NCBI RefSeq assembly: GCF_008122265.1
Contig: NZ_CP043042.1
Coordinates: 2,542,001 to 2,606,000 of the forward strand
DNA: 64,000 nt
From: Marinobacter fonticola
Lineage (GTDB): Bacteria > Pseudomonadota > Gammaproteobacteria > Pseudomonadales > Oleiphilaceae
Direction: 5' to 3'
The notes beneath the pieces were generated by a model that saw only the letters and a program-made list of their open reading frames with translations, searched no databases and had not been told where the DNA came from. Of the stretch, positions 36,477 through 47,023 are shown piece after piece. The translations under genes were made by a program, and so were the position numbers. Position 1 is the first letter of the stretch. The number at the start of each line of letters is the position of its first letter.

Positions 36477-37640
36477 TTAATCGCGCAACACCCGCGAGCT
36501 CAAACCCGCGCCCACCAGCATCACCGCCAGCACGAAAAACGAGGTAGAAAGGCTGGTCGCTTCAGCCAGAAAACCGATACCCGCCGGCCCGACCAACACG
36601 CCCATATAACCCATGGTTGCCATCGCCGGCACCGCCGTATGTTCAGGCATAACAGTCTGCCGCCCCACACTGGTGAACATCACCGGAACGATGTTGGCAC
36701 AGCCGGCGCCGATCAGCGCACAGCCAATCAGCGCTACCGTCCAAACGGGCGCGAAGACGGTCAGCAACATACCGGCCGCCGCCAGGAAACCACCGACCAT
36801 GACCACACGCGGACCGCCCAGACGCGCGACCACCCGGTCGCCCAGGAGTCGGCCCAGGGTCATGGTGACCGAAAAGGCAGCGAAGCCGAGACCGGCATGG
36901 GCGGCGGCGACATCCAGGTTTGAAATCAGGAAAACCGCGGTCCAGTCCAGCATCGCGCCCTCGCTGAGGAAGGACACAAAACAGACCAGCCCCATGATGA
37001 TGACGATACCGCGGGGGAGCGCGAAGGCCGGACCGTCACTGGTGGAGTCATCCCGGCCTTCAGCGGTCAGGAGGTTGGGCATCGCCAATAGCAGGCCGAG
37101 CACGATCAACGCAACGACACAGAATGTCGCCTCAAGGGGCGAGACCGCCAGACTGAGCATTAAGGTCATCCCGGCGGCGCCGACGATAGCACCGAGACTG
37201 AACAGCCCGTGAAATCCGGACATCATCGAACGGCCGCTCGCCCGCTCCACGACGATAGCCTGCATGTTCATGGCAACATCCACCGAACCGATACCGATGC
37301 CGAACAGAAACAGCGCCGCCACCAAGCCGGGTATATTCGAAAGCCCAGCCATTAACGGCAACGCAAGACAGAATAGACCGGTGCAAGCAACAATAACCCG
37401 ACGGCAGCCCAGCCGTGTCACCAGCGGACCCGTTACCGGCATAGCAAGGATGGAGCCGGCACCGAGACACAGCAAAAGCAGCCCCAGAACGCCCTCGCCA
37501 ATACCCAGCCTATCCTTGGCAAACGGCACCAGCGGCGCCCAGGCCGCCAGGCCCAATCCGGAAATGAAAAAGACGAGCCGCGTTGCCGTTTGTTGGCGGC
37601 GCCCCTCGATGCCCTCGGTACAGGTCGACGCTGAAGTCAT
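36477..37640 (-). CDS. MFS transporter (YbjJ-like)
   Basis: A 387-residue major-facilitator protein with 12 predicted helices. The first-half signature VTRLGCRRVIV after helix 2 and the PLVPFAKDRLGIGEG start are like the YbjJ/MosC-type MFS group, which lacks a firm substrate. AAGGAA is seven bases before the ATG. It is flanked by terminators on both sides (36413-36435 on the plus strand and 37662-37702 on the minus strand), so it is probably its own transcription unit. Its position between malK and malG suggests a sugar-related substrate, but that is only inference. Confidence 0.85.
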   Translation of the reverse strand: MTSASTCTEGIEGRRQQTATRLVFFISGLGLAAWAPLVPFAKDRLGIGEGVLGLLLLCLGAGSILAMPVTGPLVTRLGCRRVIVACTGLFCLALPLMAGLSNIPGLVAALFLFGIGIGSVDVAMNMQAIVVERASGRSMMSGFHGLFSLGAIVGAAGMTLMLSLAVSPLEATFCVVALIVLGLLLAMPNLLTAEGRDDSTSDGPAFALPRGIVIIMGLVCFVSFLSEGAMLDWTAVFLISNLDVAAAHAGLGFAAFSVTMTLGRLLGDRVVARLGGPRVVMVGGFLAAAGMLLTVFAPVWTVALIGCALIGAGCANIVPVMFTSVGRQTVMPEHTAVPAMATMGYMGVLVGPAGIGFLAEATSLSTSFFVLAVMLVGAGLSSRVLRD

Positions 37641-37661
37641 TCACAGATTCCTTATGGCAAC

Positions 37662-37702
37662 AAAAAAGCCCCGGAACAGCGCGGGAATGCACTGTTTCGG
37701 GG
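37662..37702 (-). terminator. Terminator of the malEFG operon
   Basis: On the minus strand CCCCGAAACAG (37702-37692) pairs with CTGTTCCGGGG (37679-37669), eleven pairs with one G-U, followed by CTTTTTT. It lies about 105 bases past the malG stop and only 22 bases before the MFS start. Confidence 0.85.
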
Positions 37703-37806
37703 TCGCGTAAGGGCTCGTTAAGGAAGACGCAACAGGTTTCGCGAAATCGGGTGGTCGGGAGCTGATGCCATGGACCACCCAAAAGGCTTACAGTCGTTTC
37801 GCTAAT

Positions 37807-38697
37807 CTACCCCTTCACACCGCCAGCCGTCAGACCACCAACAATCCACTTCTGGCAGTACAGGAACACGAGCGTAATAGGCAGGCCGGAGAGCACAGCC
37901 GCCGCCGCGAAATCACCCCACAGGTAATTCTGCTCGTAGAGGTATTGCTGAGCACCTACCGCCAGCGTCAGCTTATCCGTATCGACCAGGAGGATCGATG
38001 CCATGGGGTATTCCATGATCGTCATGATAAATGCCAGGATAAACACCACCATCAGGATCGGCACCGACAGCGGCAGCAGGATATAGCGGAAAGCCTGCCA
38101 GGTGGTGGCGCCATCGACGATGGCTGCCTCCTCCAGGGATCTGTCAATGGAATCGAAATAGCCCTTAATGGTCCAGATGTGCAGTGCCATCCCGCCTAGC
38201 GAAGCGACGATGACCGCGCCGTGGGTATTCAAACCCAGCCAACTGACGTGGTCGCCGATTTCGTTAAATAGCGCATAGAGCGCCACCAGCGATAACACTG
38301 GCGGGAACATCTGGAAGATCAGCATCGATTTGAGCACAAAACCCTTGCCGCCGAAGCGCATGCGGGCGAAGGCGTATGCGCTGGTGGTTGACAGCGCGAG
38401 GATCAGAATCGAAGACACCACCGCGATCTTGACGGAATTCCACAGCCACAACAGCACCGGGAAAGGTGGCTGGGTAACGTTGCCGGCCGCGTCGGTGTAC
38501 GGGATACCTAACGCCAGGAACCAGTGCTCCAGCGATGGCGACTCCGGCAGCAGACTGCCGGTGGCAAAGTTACCGCTGCGGAACGAGATCGAGATCACCA
38601 TCAGCAGCGGAAACAGGATCAGCGCGATAAAGCACAGCATCCCCAGATGGGAGGCCAGCACCCGGTATTTGGTAGAGCGGGGTTCAACCATTGCCAT
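37807..38697 (-). CDS. malG: Maltose/maltodextrin ABC transporter permease MalG
   Basis: Inner-membrane permease half of MalEFGK2. 296 residues, exactly the E. coli MalG length, starting [13 protein letters not shown] and ending [10 protein letters not shown]. Six membrane segments; the EAA loop that docks with MalK reads [24 protein letters not shown] lies five bases before the ATG, and the start follows the malF stop by nine bases, so translation is closely linked. Last gene of malEFG. Confidence 0.97.
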   Translation of the reverse strand: MAMVEPRSTKYRVLASHLGMLCFIALILFPLLMVISISFRSGNFATGSLLPESPSLEHWFLALGIPYTDAAGNVTQPPFPVLLWLWNSVKIAVVSSILILALSTTSAYAFARMRFGGKGFVLKSMLIFQMFPPVLSLVALYALFNEIGDHVSWLGLNTHGAVIVASLGGMALHIWTIKGYFDSIDRSLEEAAIVDGATTWQAFRYILLPLSVPILMVVFILAFIMTIMEYPMASILLVDTDKLTLAVGAQQYLYEQNYLWGDFAAAAVLSGLPITLVFLYCQKWIVGGLTAGGVKG

Positions 38698-38706
38698 AGC
38701 AGCCTC

Positions 38707-40251
38707 CTACACCTTGACCTTGGACAGTTTGAGGTTGATCAGCGACAGCGCGCCCACCACCACGAAGATGACGGTGGCAATCGCGGCTGCCAGCCCGAAG
38801 TTCTGGCCCGAATCCTGGAATGCGATCCGGTAGGTATAGCTCACCAGCAGATCCGTCGTGCCCGCCGGAGTGCTGGCGCCAATGATATCGGGCGCACCGC
38901 CGGTCAATAGGGCGATCAATACGAAGTTGTTGAAATTAAAAGCGAAGCTGGCAATCAACAAGGGCGCCAGAGGCTTTATCATCAACGGAAACGTGATGTT
39001 CATCAGGTTGTTGATTGGCCCTGCCCCGTCCATTGCCGATGCTTCGTAGAGGTCGCGCGGGATCGCCTGCAGCAGCCCCATGCACAGCAGCATCATGTAG
39101 GGATAGCCAAGCCAGGTGTTGACGATCAGAAGCATGGACCGCGCCATGGTCGGATCGCTGAACCAGTCGGGCCGAACCCCGAACAGATTTTCCAACACCA
39201 GGTTGATCTCACCGAAGTTTTGGTTGAACAGTCCCTTGAACACCAGAATCGAGATAAATGCAGGAACCGCATACGGCAGGATGAACATGGTGCGGTAAAA
39301 GCCCTTGCCCCGGATCTGGTCCCATTGCAGCAGATTAGCCAGCAGCAGGCCGAGGATCAGGGTGAAAATCACCGTGCCTACGGAGAATACCAGCGTCCAG
39401 GCGAAAATCTGCAGGAACGGTCCACTGATGGTCGGATCGGTGATGACCTTCTCGTAGTTATCCCAGCCCGTATTCACGGTCCAGCCAGGCGTTAGCCGCT
39501 CGCCCTCGGCATTTTGATAGAACCCGGTATCGTGATTGGGAAAATAAGTGACGCCGGTACGCTGGTTGGTCAGCGCACCATTCTCGCTCATCTCGTACAA
39601 CGGCTGGATGGCGCCAAAGTCACGCAACCCGACCATGGTCAACTGGCGACCGTCCTCGGTTTCCAGCTTCAGCACACCCAACGACTTACGATTTTTAATG
39701 ATCTCCCGCATCCCCAGCGGCTCACCTTGCGGGGCGCTACTGACCGGCAGAACGGGCACGGACTCAGCATCGCCGCTATCGAGGCTAACCGGCGGCGACT
39801 GGAGATTCTGGTGCTGACCTTCCAGATAGATCACATAGCCCGTGTCGGTCTGGTAAAGCTCGTAGCCGTAGCGCACCGATTCGGACTGGTAGGTGCGCCC
39901 GAGCAGATTTTCCTGCACCCGGTCGAAACTCAGTAGATTGCTTGCGCTGTAGTTCGTGAAGCCAATACCGACGGTATACATCAGCGGAAAGATGACGAAC
40001 AGCGTCATCCCGGCGACCGCGGGATAGATGTAGCGATGGGCATACATTCGCCGGTCCACGAACACGAAGACAGCCGATGCGGTCAACACCAGGAATAGCA
40101 TCGCGAACACGAATTCGCGCTGAGCATACAGCGCCAGGATCAGGTACAGCGCCAGGCCGACCACGATGGCCAAAAGGCCCCACTTCAGAATATTTCGGGT
40201 CATGAAAGGTTTGCTTGTTGCGCGAGGATAGGTCAGCGTCTCGGTTACCAT
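38707..40251 (-). CDS. malF: Maltose/maltodextrin ABC transporter permease MalF
   Basis: Inner-membrane permease half of MalEFGK2. With ATG 40251 it is 514 residues, the same as E. coli MalF; a GTG at 40284 is also in frame, but lies inside the hairpin region. It has an N-terminal helical hairpin (about 25-60), a further helix, the large periplasmic P2 loop (about 95-275) that contacts MalE, and the transporter core with EAA loop LYEASAMDGAGPINNL. Codons and order are ordinary. Twin stem-loops separate it from malE. Confidence 0.96.
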   Translation of the reverse strand: MVTETLTYPRATSKPFMTRNILKWGLLAIVVGLALYLILALYAQREFVFAMLFLVLTASAVFVFVDRRMYAHRYIYPAVAGMTLFVIFPLMYTVGIGFTNYSASNLLSFDRVQENLLGRTYQSESVRYGYELYQTDTGYVIYLEGQHQNLQSPPVSLDSGDAESVPVLPVSSAPQGEPLGMREIIKNRKSLGVLKLETEDGRQLTMVGLRDFGAIQPLYEMSENGALTNQRTGVTYFPNHDTGFYQNAEGERLTPGWTVNTGWDNYEKVITDPTISGPFLQIFAWTLVFSVGTVIFTLILGLLLANLLQWDQIRGKGFYRTMFILPYAVPAFISILVFKGLFNQNFGEINLVLENLFGVRPDWFSDPTMARSMLLIVNTWLGYPYMMLLCMGLLQAIPRDLYEASAMDGAGPINNLMNITFPLMIKPLAPLLIASFAFNFNNFVLIALLTGGAPDIIGASTPAGTTDLLVSYTYRIAFQDSGQNFGLAAAIATVIFVVVGALSLINLKLSKVKV

Positions 40252-40281
40252 TGTAGTCAGCCCCGTCAGTTGGTGCCTGAA

Positions 40282-40336
40282 CACCGGTTACACACGCGTA
40301 ACCGGCGTCCGGCAGCAGTACACGCTGCCGCCGGAC
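40282..40336 (-). promoter_or_regulatory. Twin stem-loops between malE and malF
   Basis: Two back-to-back hairpins. One pairs GTCCGGCGGCAG with CTGCTGCCGGAC (40336-40307, twelve pairs with one G-U). The other pairs CGCCGGTTAC with GTAACCGGTG (40307-40282, ten pairs with one G-U). Neither has a T-run. In E. coli the malE-malF spacer holds REP hairpins that protect malE mRNA and lower malF expression; the same job is inferred here. Confidence 0.75.
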
Positions 40337-40344
40337 TGAGGCCG

Positions 40345-41541
40345 TTATCGGGTGATGCGGCTTGCAGCCGTATCCAGAGCTTCCTCGACGGTCTGACGGC
40401 CAGAGGTAATGTTTTGCAGGGCCGGGCCCATGGACGACCAGAAGGCGCCCATGGCGGGCACGCTCGGCATCGGCTCGCCGATCTGGGCGTTCTTGAACGT
40501 GGCCTCGATGTGCGGGTTGTCCGCGGACAGCTCGTCCATCAATTCCTTGTTCGCCACGGCACCGAGCGGTACATCGTCATCGACCATCTTCAGACCCTTG
40601 ACCGACAGCGCGTAATTCTCGAGGAATTCCACCGCCAGAGCGCGGTTGGGGCTCGCCGTGTTAAGCGTCGCGGCCATCACACCGACCATGGGCTCAGGGG
40701 TGCCGCCATCAATGGTTGGCAGCGTGGCAACGCCGAAGTCGATACCACTCTTTTCGAGGTTGGCCCACGCCCAGGGACCGCTGATCATCATCGCCACTTC
40801 ACCCTTGTTGAAGCGGGAATCCATGGCGCCGTAATCGGCTCCCCGTGGCATGACGCCCTGCTCGATCAGAGTGGCCAGCATCTGCGCACCCTTAACGGCG
40901 CTTTCGCTGTTGACGCCGGTATCGCTCACGTCGTAGCCATCATCGGTCTTCTTGAAGATATAACCGTCATTGGCGGCCAGCAGCGGCCAAGTGAAGTAGG
41001 TGTTGTTGTAGTCCCAAAGAATAGCCTTCTTGCCCTGCTCGGCCAGCTTCTTGTCCAGAGCAGGAATTTCTTCGAAGGTCTTGGGCGGCTCGGACACCAG
41101 ATCCTTGTTATAGATCAGGCCGATGGACTCGACCGCCATGGGATAGCCGTAGACCTTGCCGTCAACGGTCACCGCGTCCCAGGTGAAGTCATAGTTGGCG
41201 TCGCGCGCGGACTGAGAGGGGTTCAGTTCGGCGATCAGGCCACTTTGAGCCCACTCGCCCAGGCGATCATGCGCCCAGATGAAAATATCGGGGCCGTTCC
41301 CGGTGGCAGCGGCTTGCTGAAATTTGTCCGTGGCGCTGTCCGGGTGAGCCACTTCGACAGGGATGCCGGTTTCCTCGGTGAACCAGTCACCGACTTCCTG
41401 AAGCCCGTTGTAGCCCTTGTCACCGTTGATCCAGACAACCAACTTGCCTTCCTCGATCTCGGCGTGAGCGGGACCCGCCGCGCCCAGGGTCGCAAGAATG
41501 GAGACGGCGAGCGTGCTGCGGATGAAATTGCGGCGATTCAT
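40345..41541 (-). CDS. malE: Periplasmic maltose/maltodextrin-binding protein MalE
   Basis: Binds maltodextrins and delivers them to MalFGK2. 398 residues (E. coli 396). N-terminal signal peptide with twin Arg ([19 protein letters not shown]) ending AHA; the mature part begins [20 protein letters not shown], almost as E. coli Mal[21 protein letters not shown] is the conserved sugar-binding region. The twin-Arg could mean Tat export, but the Sec h-region is strong and RRNFI lacks the full Tat motif. AGAGG lies eight bases before the ATG. First and probably most expressed gene of malEFG. Confidence 0.97.
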   Translation of the reverse strand: MNRRNFIRSTLAVSILATLGAAGPAHAEIEEGKLVVWINGDKGYNGLQEVGDWFTEETGIPVEVAHPDSATDKFQQAAATGNGPDIFIWAHDRLGEWAQSGLIAELNPSQSARDANYDFTWDAVTVDGKVYGYPMAVESIGLIYNKDLVSEPPKTFEEIPALDKKLAEQGKKAILWDYNNTYFTWPLLAANDGYIFKKTDDGYDVSDTGVNSESAVKGAQMLATLIEQGVMPRGADYGAMDSRFNKGEVAMMISGPWAWANLEKSGIDFGVATLPTIDGGTPEPMVGVMAATLNTASPNRALAVEFLENYALSVKGLKMVDDDVPLGAVANKELMDELSADNPHIEATFKNAQIGEPMPSVPAMGAFWSSMGPALQNITSGRQTVEEALDTAASRITR

Positions 41542-41862
41542 TGTCAGTACCTCTCTGTTCTCTGCCTTATTGTTCTTGTCCGGTGTCTTTCTGAGGATAG
41601 TCGCACCGGGATGGTCGCACGTGTCGTTATTGCGATGATCAACATCGTCAGTGAAAACCGCAATGCGGGCATCAGCCCTGTTTTTAATCCCCGAGGCGTA
41701 GCGCGGGGGAGTAGGGGGTGTAGTTATTTCGGTCTACCCAAATCCTCGGGCCTCTGTTCTCATCAGCCTACTCCCAAACAAGAAATAGCGCTCTAACGGG
41801 GTACTCAACAACAGGCGCTCAATAACAGCGCGCTCAACAAGAAACATCGCCAGGAGAATGCT
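41542..41862. promoter_or_regulatory. Divergent malE / amylase control region with MalT-box-like sites
   Basis: A 321-base spacer without a gene. Plus strand 41706-41715 reads GGGGAGTAGG (9 of 10 to the MalT-box consensus) and minus strand 41776-41767 reads TGGGAGTAGG (8 of 10). The shared 9-mer GGGAGTAGG faces inward from both sides, 51 bases apart, suiting divergent activation of malE and the amylase gene. AGGAG six bases before ATG 41863 is the amylase ribosome site. Confidence 0.5.
41804..41845. repeat. Three 13-15-bp tandem repeats in the amylase leader
   Basis: CTCAACAACAGGCG (41804), CTCAATAACAGCGCG (41818) and CTCAACAAGAAAC (41833) stand head to tail just before the amylase ribosome site. 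Unit length varies by one base. No hairpin potential. Confidence 0.7.
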
Positions 41863-43677
41863 ATGCGCCACCCCCTACGCTTCGCCCTGACCGGCCTGTG
41901 TGTTCTGCTCACAGGCTGCGCCGGCCCGGGCACCCAGCAAACTTCGACCGCTGCGCCGGTGGGTGCCAACAGTGTTAGCGACCGGGTCTGCGCTGTCTCC
42001 GGCGAACCGGTGCGTATTCCCGTGGGCGATGTTTTCGCCGACGGCGAGTGGGTGCGTGACTTCTATTCAGGCCGCAAGGCACGCGTCGAAAACGGGCGGG
42101 TCACGCTCGCGGCCGCCCCGGGCGCAGAAGGCCTGATTCTGCTGGAGTCCGTCGAAGCCGAGCAAGGCCAGTTCCAATGGGCGGGCGCCACGGTCTATTT
42201 CGTCATCACCGATCGTTTCGCCAATGGCAACGCCGGCAATGATAACGCCTACGGCAGGAAGCGCGACGGCGAAAAGGACATTGGCACCTTTCATGGCGGC
42301 GATTTCGCCGGACTCACCGAAAGGCTCGATTACCTGAAAGAGCTGGGCGTCAACGCCATTTGGATTTCGCCGCCGGTGGAACAGATCCATGGCTGGGTTG
42401 GCGGCGGCGATCAGGGGGACTTCCGCCATTACGGCTACCACGGGTATTACGCGCTGGACTTCACCCGTCCCGATGCCGCCTTTGGCAGCGAGGAGGAATT
42501 CCAGCAACTGGTGGACGAAGCCCACGAACGCGGTATTCGAGTGGTCATGGATATCGTCATGAACCATCCCGGCTACAGCACCCTGCAAGACATGCAAACC
42601 TTCGACTTCGGCGGCCTGTTCGACGGTTTCGAACAGTACTTACCCAATCGCTGGGGCGATTGGCAGCCCGAGTCATGGGAAAACCTTCACGCCTACCACG
42701 CCCTGATCGACTACGACCATCCGGATTGGTCCCACTGGTGGGGTGGCGACTGGGTCCGAGCCGGTATCGCCGATTATCCCGAAGCTCCCAGCGCCACGCT
42801 GGATCCTATCAAGGGCTCGCTCTCCTTTTTGCCGGATTTCCGCACCGCATCAGATCAGGCGGTCGATCTGCCCGCGTTTCTCGCAGCGAAAGACGACACC
42901 CGGGCGGTACAACTGGAAAACGCGACCGTCCGCGATTATCTGATCCAGTGGCACACGGACTGGGTTCGCCGCTACGGCGTCGACGGCTTCCGCGTGGACA
43001 CCGTAAAGCACGTGGAGCCGGAAGCGTGGGCAGCGCTGAAAACAGCCGCTCAGCAGGCCCTGGACGAGTACCGGGCGGAGTATCCGGAGACCGCACTGCC
43101 GGCCGAAGACTTCTGGATGGTGGGTGAGGTCTTCCCCCATTCGGTGACCCGTAGCCAATACTACGACGCCGGTTTCGATGCGGTTATCAACTTTGACCTG
43201 CAGGACGAGGCCCTTGCCGGCGCCGCATGCCTGCCACACATGGAACCGATCTACGCCGGCTACAGCGAGTCCATGCACGGCGACCAGCCGTTCAACGCGA
43301 TGAGCTATATTTCTTCCCACGACACCCGCCTATTCAGCAGCGAAGCCGATAGCGACACGGCCCTGCAGAAACGGGCGGCTGCCGCCCTGCTTTTCACACC
43401 GGGTACGGTACAGGTGTTCTATGGTGACGAGAGTGGCCGCAAAAAGGGGCCAAATGGCTCCGATCCGTATCAGGGCACCCGGTCGGATATGAACTGGGCC
43501 GAGCTGGACGATACGGCGACTGCTGAGACATTGCGCTACTGGCAAACCTTGGGGCAATTCAGGGAGAATCATCCGGCCATTGGCGCCGGACAACACACAC
43601 AGCTTTCACAGGCGCCCTATACCTTCGCCCGGCAAACGCGTACGGACCGGGTCGTCATCGCATTCGCCCGCAAATAG
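41863..43677 (+). CDS. Lipoprotein alpha-amylase (GH13, MalS-like role)
   Basis: A 604-residue exported glycoside hydrolase. Signal peptide with lipobox LLTGC (Cys19), so it is anchored in the periplasm or on the outer membrane; the residue after Cys is Ala, which favours outer-membrane sorting. GH13 regions: YFVITDRFANGN, DIVMNHPGYS, DGFRVDTVKHVEPE (nucleophile Asp near 377), WMVGEVFPHS (acid Glu near 423) and YISSHDTRLF. An N-terminal beta domain of about 100 residues precedes the barrel. It would cut long maltodextrins or starch into sizes MalE accepts. It is divergent from malE and 13 bases before an aldo/keto reductase gene. Confidence 0.92.
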   Translation: MRHPLRFALTGLCVLLTGCAGPGTQQTSTAAPVGANSVSDRVCAVSGEPVRIPVGDVFADGEWVRDFYSGRKARVENGRVTLAAAPGAEGLILLESVEAEQGQFQWAGATVYFVITDRFANGNAGNDNAYGRKRDGEKDIGTFHGGDFAGLTERLDYLKELGVNAIWISPPVEQIHGWVGGGDQGDFRHYGYHGYYALDFTRPDAAFGSEEEFQQLVDEAHERGIRVVMDIVMNHPGYSTLQDMQTFDFGGLFDGFEQYLPNRWGDWQPESWENLHAYHALIDYDHPDWSHWWGGDWVRAGIADYPEAPSATLDPIKGSLSFLPDFRTASDQAVDLPAFLAAKDDTRAVQLENATVRDYLIQWHTDWVRRYGVDGFRVDTVKHVEPEAWAALKTAAQQALDEYRAEYPETALPAEDFWMVGEVFPHSVTRSQYYDAGFDAVINFDLQDEALAGAACLPHMEPIYAGYSESMHGDQPFNAMSYISSHDTRLFSSEADSDTALQKRAAAALLFTPGTVQVFYGDESGRKKGPNGSDPYQGTRSDMNWAELDDTATAETLRYWQTLGQFRENHPAIGAGQHTQLSQAPYTFARQTRTDRVVIAFARK

Positions 43678-43690
43678 AAAGGACCCGACT

Positions 43691-44545
43691 ATGCCAACCC
43701 CCTACCCCGAGCTCATCCTCGGCTTCATGCGCCTGCAAGATTATCCGGAGCTGGGCCGGCCTGCGGAACTCGCACGCTGGATCGAAACCTACGTGGAGCA
43801 AGGATTCGATACCTTCGATCACGCCGACATCTACGGCGATACCGTCTGCGAAAGCGCCTTCGGAGAGGCCCTGAAGGCGACGCCTTCCCTGCGCAACAAA
43901 GTGCGCGTCATCACTAAGACCGACATCGTTCACGCCAGCGGCAATACGGTAAAACACTATCGAGCCGAGGCGGACTATATTTCCGCCGCAATCGACAGCG
44001 CCCTACACCGGTTGAACATCGAACGGATCGACACCTTCCTGATTCACCGCCCTGACCCGCTCATGCACGCACCCTCCGTTGCCCGCGCTTTGGAGACAGC
44101 GGTAGAAGCAGGCAAAGTGGCGCACATCGGCGTGTCGAATTTTCTGCCGGAGCAGTGGCGTTGGCTGCAGGCCAATACCCGTCTGCCACTGGTGTGTAAC
44201 CAGAGCGAACTCTCTCTACGTGCGAATGCGGCCTTGTCCGATGGCAGGCTGGAAGCACACTTGCGCGACGATCTTCACTGGCTGGCATGGTCGCCCTTGG
44301 GCGGCGGAAACCTACAATCTGGAAAACTGTCCGAAGAGCTGGCACGGATCTCCAACGAGACCGGTCTCACATCGACCGCGCTGGCGATAGCCTGGCTGCG
44401 CATGATTCCTGGGACACCCACACCGGTGCTGGGCTCCATGCGTGCCGAGCGCATTGCCGAAGCACAGGCGGGGTTGCAGGCAAAGTTGCCGCGGACGGAT
44501 TGGTTTGCATTGCTGGAAGCGGTTCGTGGGGAGGAAGTGCCCTAG
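43691..44545 (+). CDS. Aldo/keto reductase family protein
   Basis: A 284-residue NAD(P)H-dependent oxidoreductase. Catalytic tetrad is visible: Asp and Tyr in FDTFDHADIYGD, Lys in VITKTDIVHA and His in FLIHRPDPLMH. It is closest in pattern to the YdhF group. The frame is open from 43580 inside the amylase gene, but ATG 43691 with AAAGGA seven bases upstream is the true start. It is 13 bases after the amylase stop, so they are probably co-transcribed; the natural substrate may be a sugar-derived aldehyde, which is inference. Confidence 0.92.
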   Translation: MPTPYPELILGFMRLQDYPELGRPAELARWIETYVEQGFDTFDHADIYGDTVCESAFGEALKATPSLRNKVRVITKTDIVHASGNTVKHYRAEADYISAAIDSALHRLNIERIDTFLIHRPDPLMHAPSVARALETAVEAGKVAHIGVSNFLPEQWRWLQANTRLPLVCNQSELSLRANAALSDGRLEAHLRDDLHWLAWSPLGGGNLQSGKLSEELARISNETGLTSTALAIAWLRMIPGTPTPVLGSMRAERIAEAQAGLQAKLPRTDWFALLEAVRGEEVP

Positions 44546-44615
44546 CGAGGCCAACTATATGGCCGTCGCGTCTCGCATGTAGCCGCTAGTAAGCCCAGTT
44601 CCTGCCCTCTTCATG

Positions 44616-44649
44616 AAAAAAGCCACCGGAGAACGCATCGTCCGGTGGC
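44616..44649 (-). terminator. Terminator after glpV (works on both strands)
   Basis: GCCACCGGA (44622-44630) pairs with TCCGGTGGC (44641-44649), nine perfect pairs with a ten-base loop. On the minus strand it is followed by TTTTTT (44621-44616); on the plus strand by TTCTGCTTT, weaker. It serves glpV and probably also the aldo/keto reductase transcript. Confidence 0.88.
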
Positions 44650-44672
44650 TTCTGCTTTAACCCATCAACAAC

Positions 44673-46418
<1,746 letters not shown>

Positions 46419-46736
46419 ATCCAACCTCGTCTCTGTATTGTTAGTTTTGTCGACCTTCGGGCCGTCGCCAGCCCCATTTCCATCCATAGGCCCGTGCTTG
46501 AGGCAACCGCCGGGACACAGATCGAAAACCCTTCGCTCTCGTTTGCGATTACTTTCCAAACAATAGTTCGTTTTTTAAACACTAGTTCGTTTGCGAAAAA
46601 CATACAATTTCGAACGTACGCTCCAGCGTCTTTCAGTACCCCTCTTTATCGTGGCTTTTTATCATTCCTTTTCATCGCCCCTATTCATCATTCCTTTTCA
46701 TCATTCCCTGTCATCACCCCCTTTTCATCATTCCTT
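46419..46736. promoter_or_regulatory. Spacer between the DUF2160 gene and glpV
   Basis: About 318 bases without a gene on either strand. From the right it holds the pyrimidine-rich repeats (46663-46740), then GlpR-type operator sequence (46586-46597 and half-sites), then a leader of roughly 150 bases to ATG 46418 with GAGG six bases before it. Confidence 0.55.
46586..46597. promoter_or_regulatory. GlpR-type operator before glpV
   Basis: TTCG-TTTG-CGAA, a perfect TTCG-N4-CGAA palindrome core as in E. coli GlpR operators. More half-sites flank it: TTCG at 46567-46570 and TTTCGAACG at 46608-46616. It lies about 170 bases before ATG 46418. Confidence 0.65.
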
Positions 46737-46740
46737 TCAG
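46663..46740. repeat. Repeats of CATTCCTTTTCATC at the DUF2160 stop codon
   Basis: CATTCCTTTTCATC occurs at 46663-46676 and 46689-46702, and in shortened form at 46729-46740, with related CATTCCCTGTCATC between. On the transcribed minus strand each unit reads GATGAAAAGGAATG, that is, a Shine-Dalgarno-like AAGGA followed by ATG, repeated several times just after the DUF2160 stop. Confidence 0.75.
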
Positions 46741-47012
46741 CCCCAGCGAAGAAGGACGCCCAGCCAAATCACCGAGAGGGCCAAGGCTATCCACAGGGAC
46801 AGTTCCGTTAATCCCAGAAAAGCCAGATGGATATAGGCGCTGCTGACCAGGCCGATGAACAACCGGTCGCCCCGCGTGGTCGCAATGGGCAGGAAGCCCT
46901 TGCGCTCAACACATGGCGAAACCACTTCGAAAACAGTCATCGCCAGTAAAATGGCGCCGATAACGGCAAAGAAGATTGCGGTCGGTAGGGTCCACTGCAT
47001 CCAGGCAATCAT
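46737..47012 (-). CDS. DUF2160 small membrane protein of the glycerol ABC transporter
   Basis: A 91-residue membrane protein with about three hydrophobic segments (PTAIFFAVIGAILLAMTVFE, RLFIGLVSSAYIHLAFLGL, LWIALALSVIWLGVLL) and a conserved loop GFLPIATTRGDRLFIGL. DUF2160 proteins accompany GlpSTPQV glycerol importers; their role in the complex is not known. GGAGG lies six bases before the ATG, and it follows the permease gene by eleven bases, so it is part of the operon. Confidence 0.85.
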   Translation of the reverse strand: MIAWMQWTLPTAIFFAVIGAILLAMTVFEVVSPCVERKGFLPIATTRGDRLFIGLVSSAYIHLAFLGLTELSLWIALALSVIWLGVLLRWG

Positions 47013-47023
47013 TGCGAGCCTCC

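Noticed and set aside
40252..40284. Longer malF start at GTG 40284
   Set aside because: It lies in the hairpin region, and ATG 40251 gives exactly the E. coli MalF length of 514 residues.
40270..41796. A 508-codon open frame opposite malE
   Set aside because: Antisense shadow of malE; no coding features of its own.
43580..43690. Longer aldo/keto reductase start inside the amylase gene
   Set aside because: The extra residues are unlike the family, and ATG 43691 has a good ribosome site just after the amylase stop.
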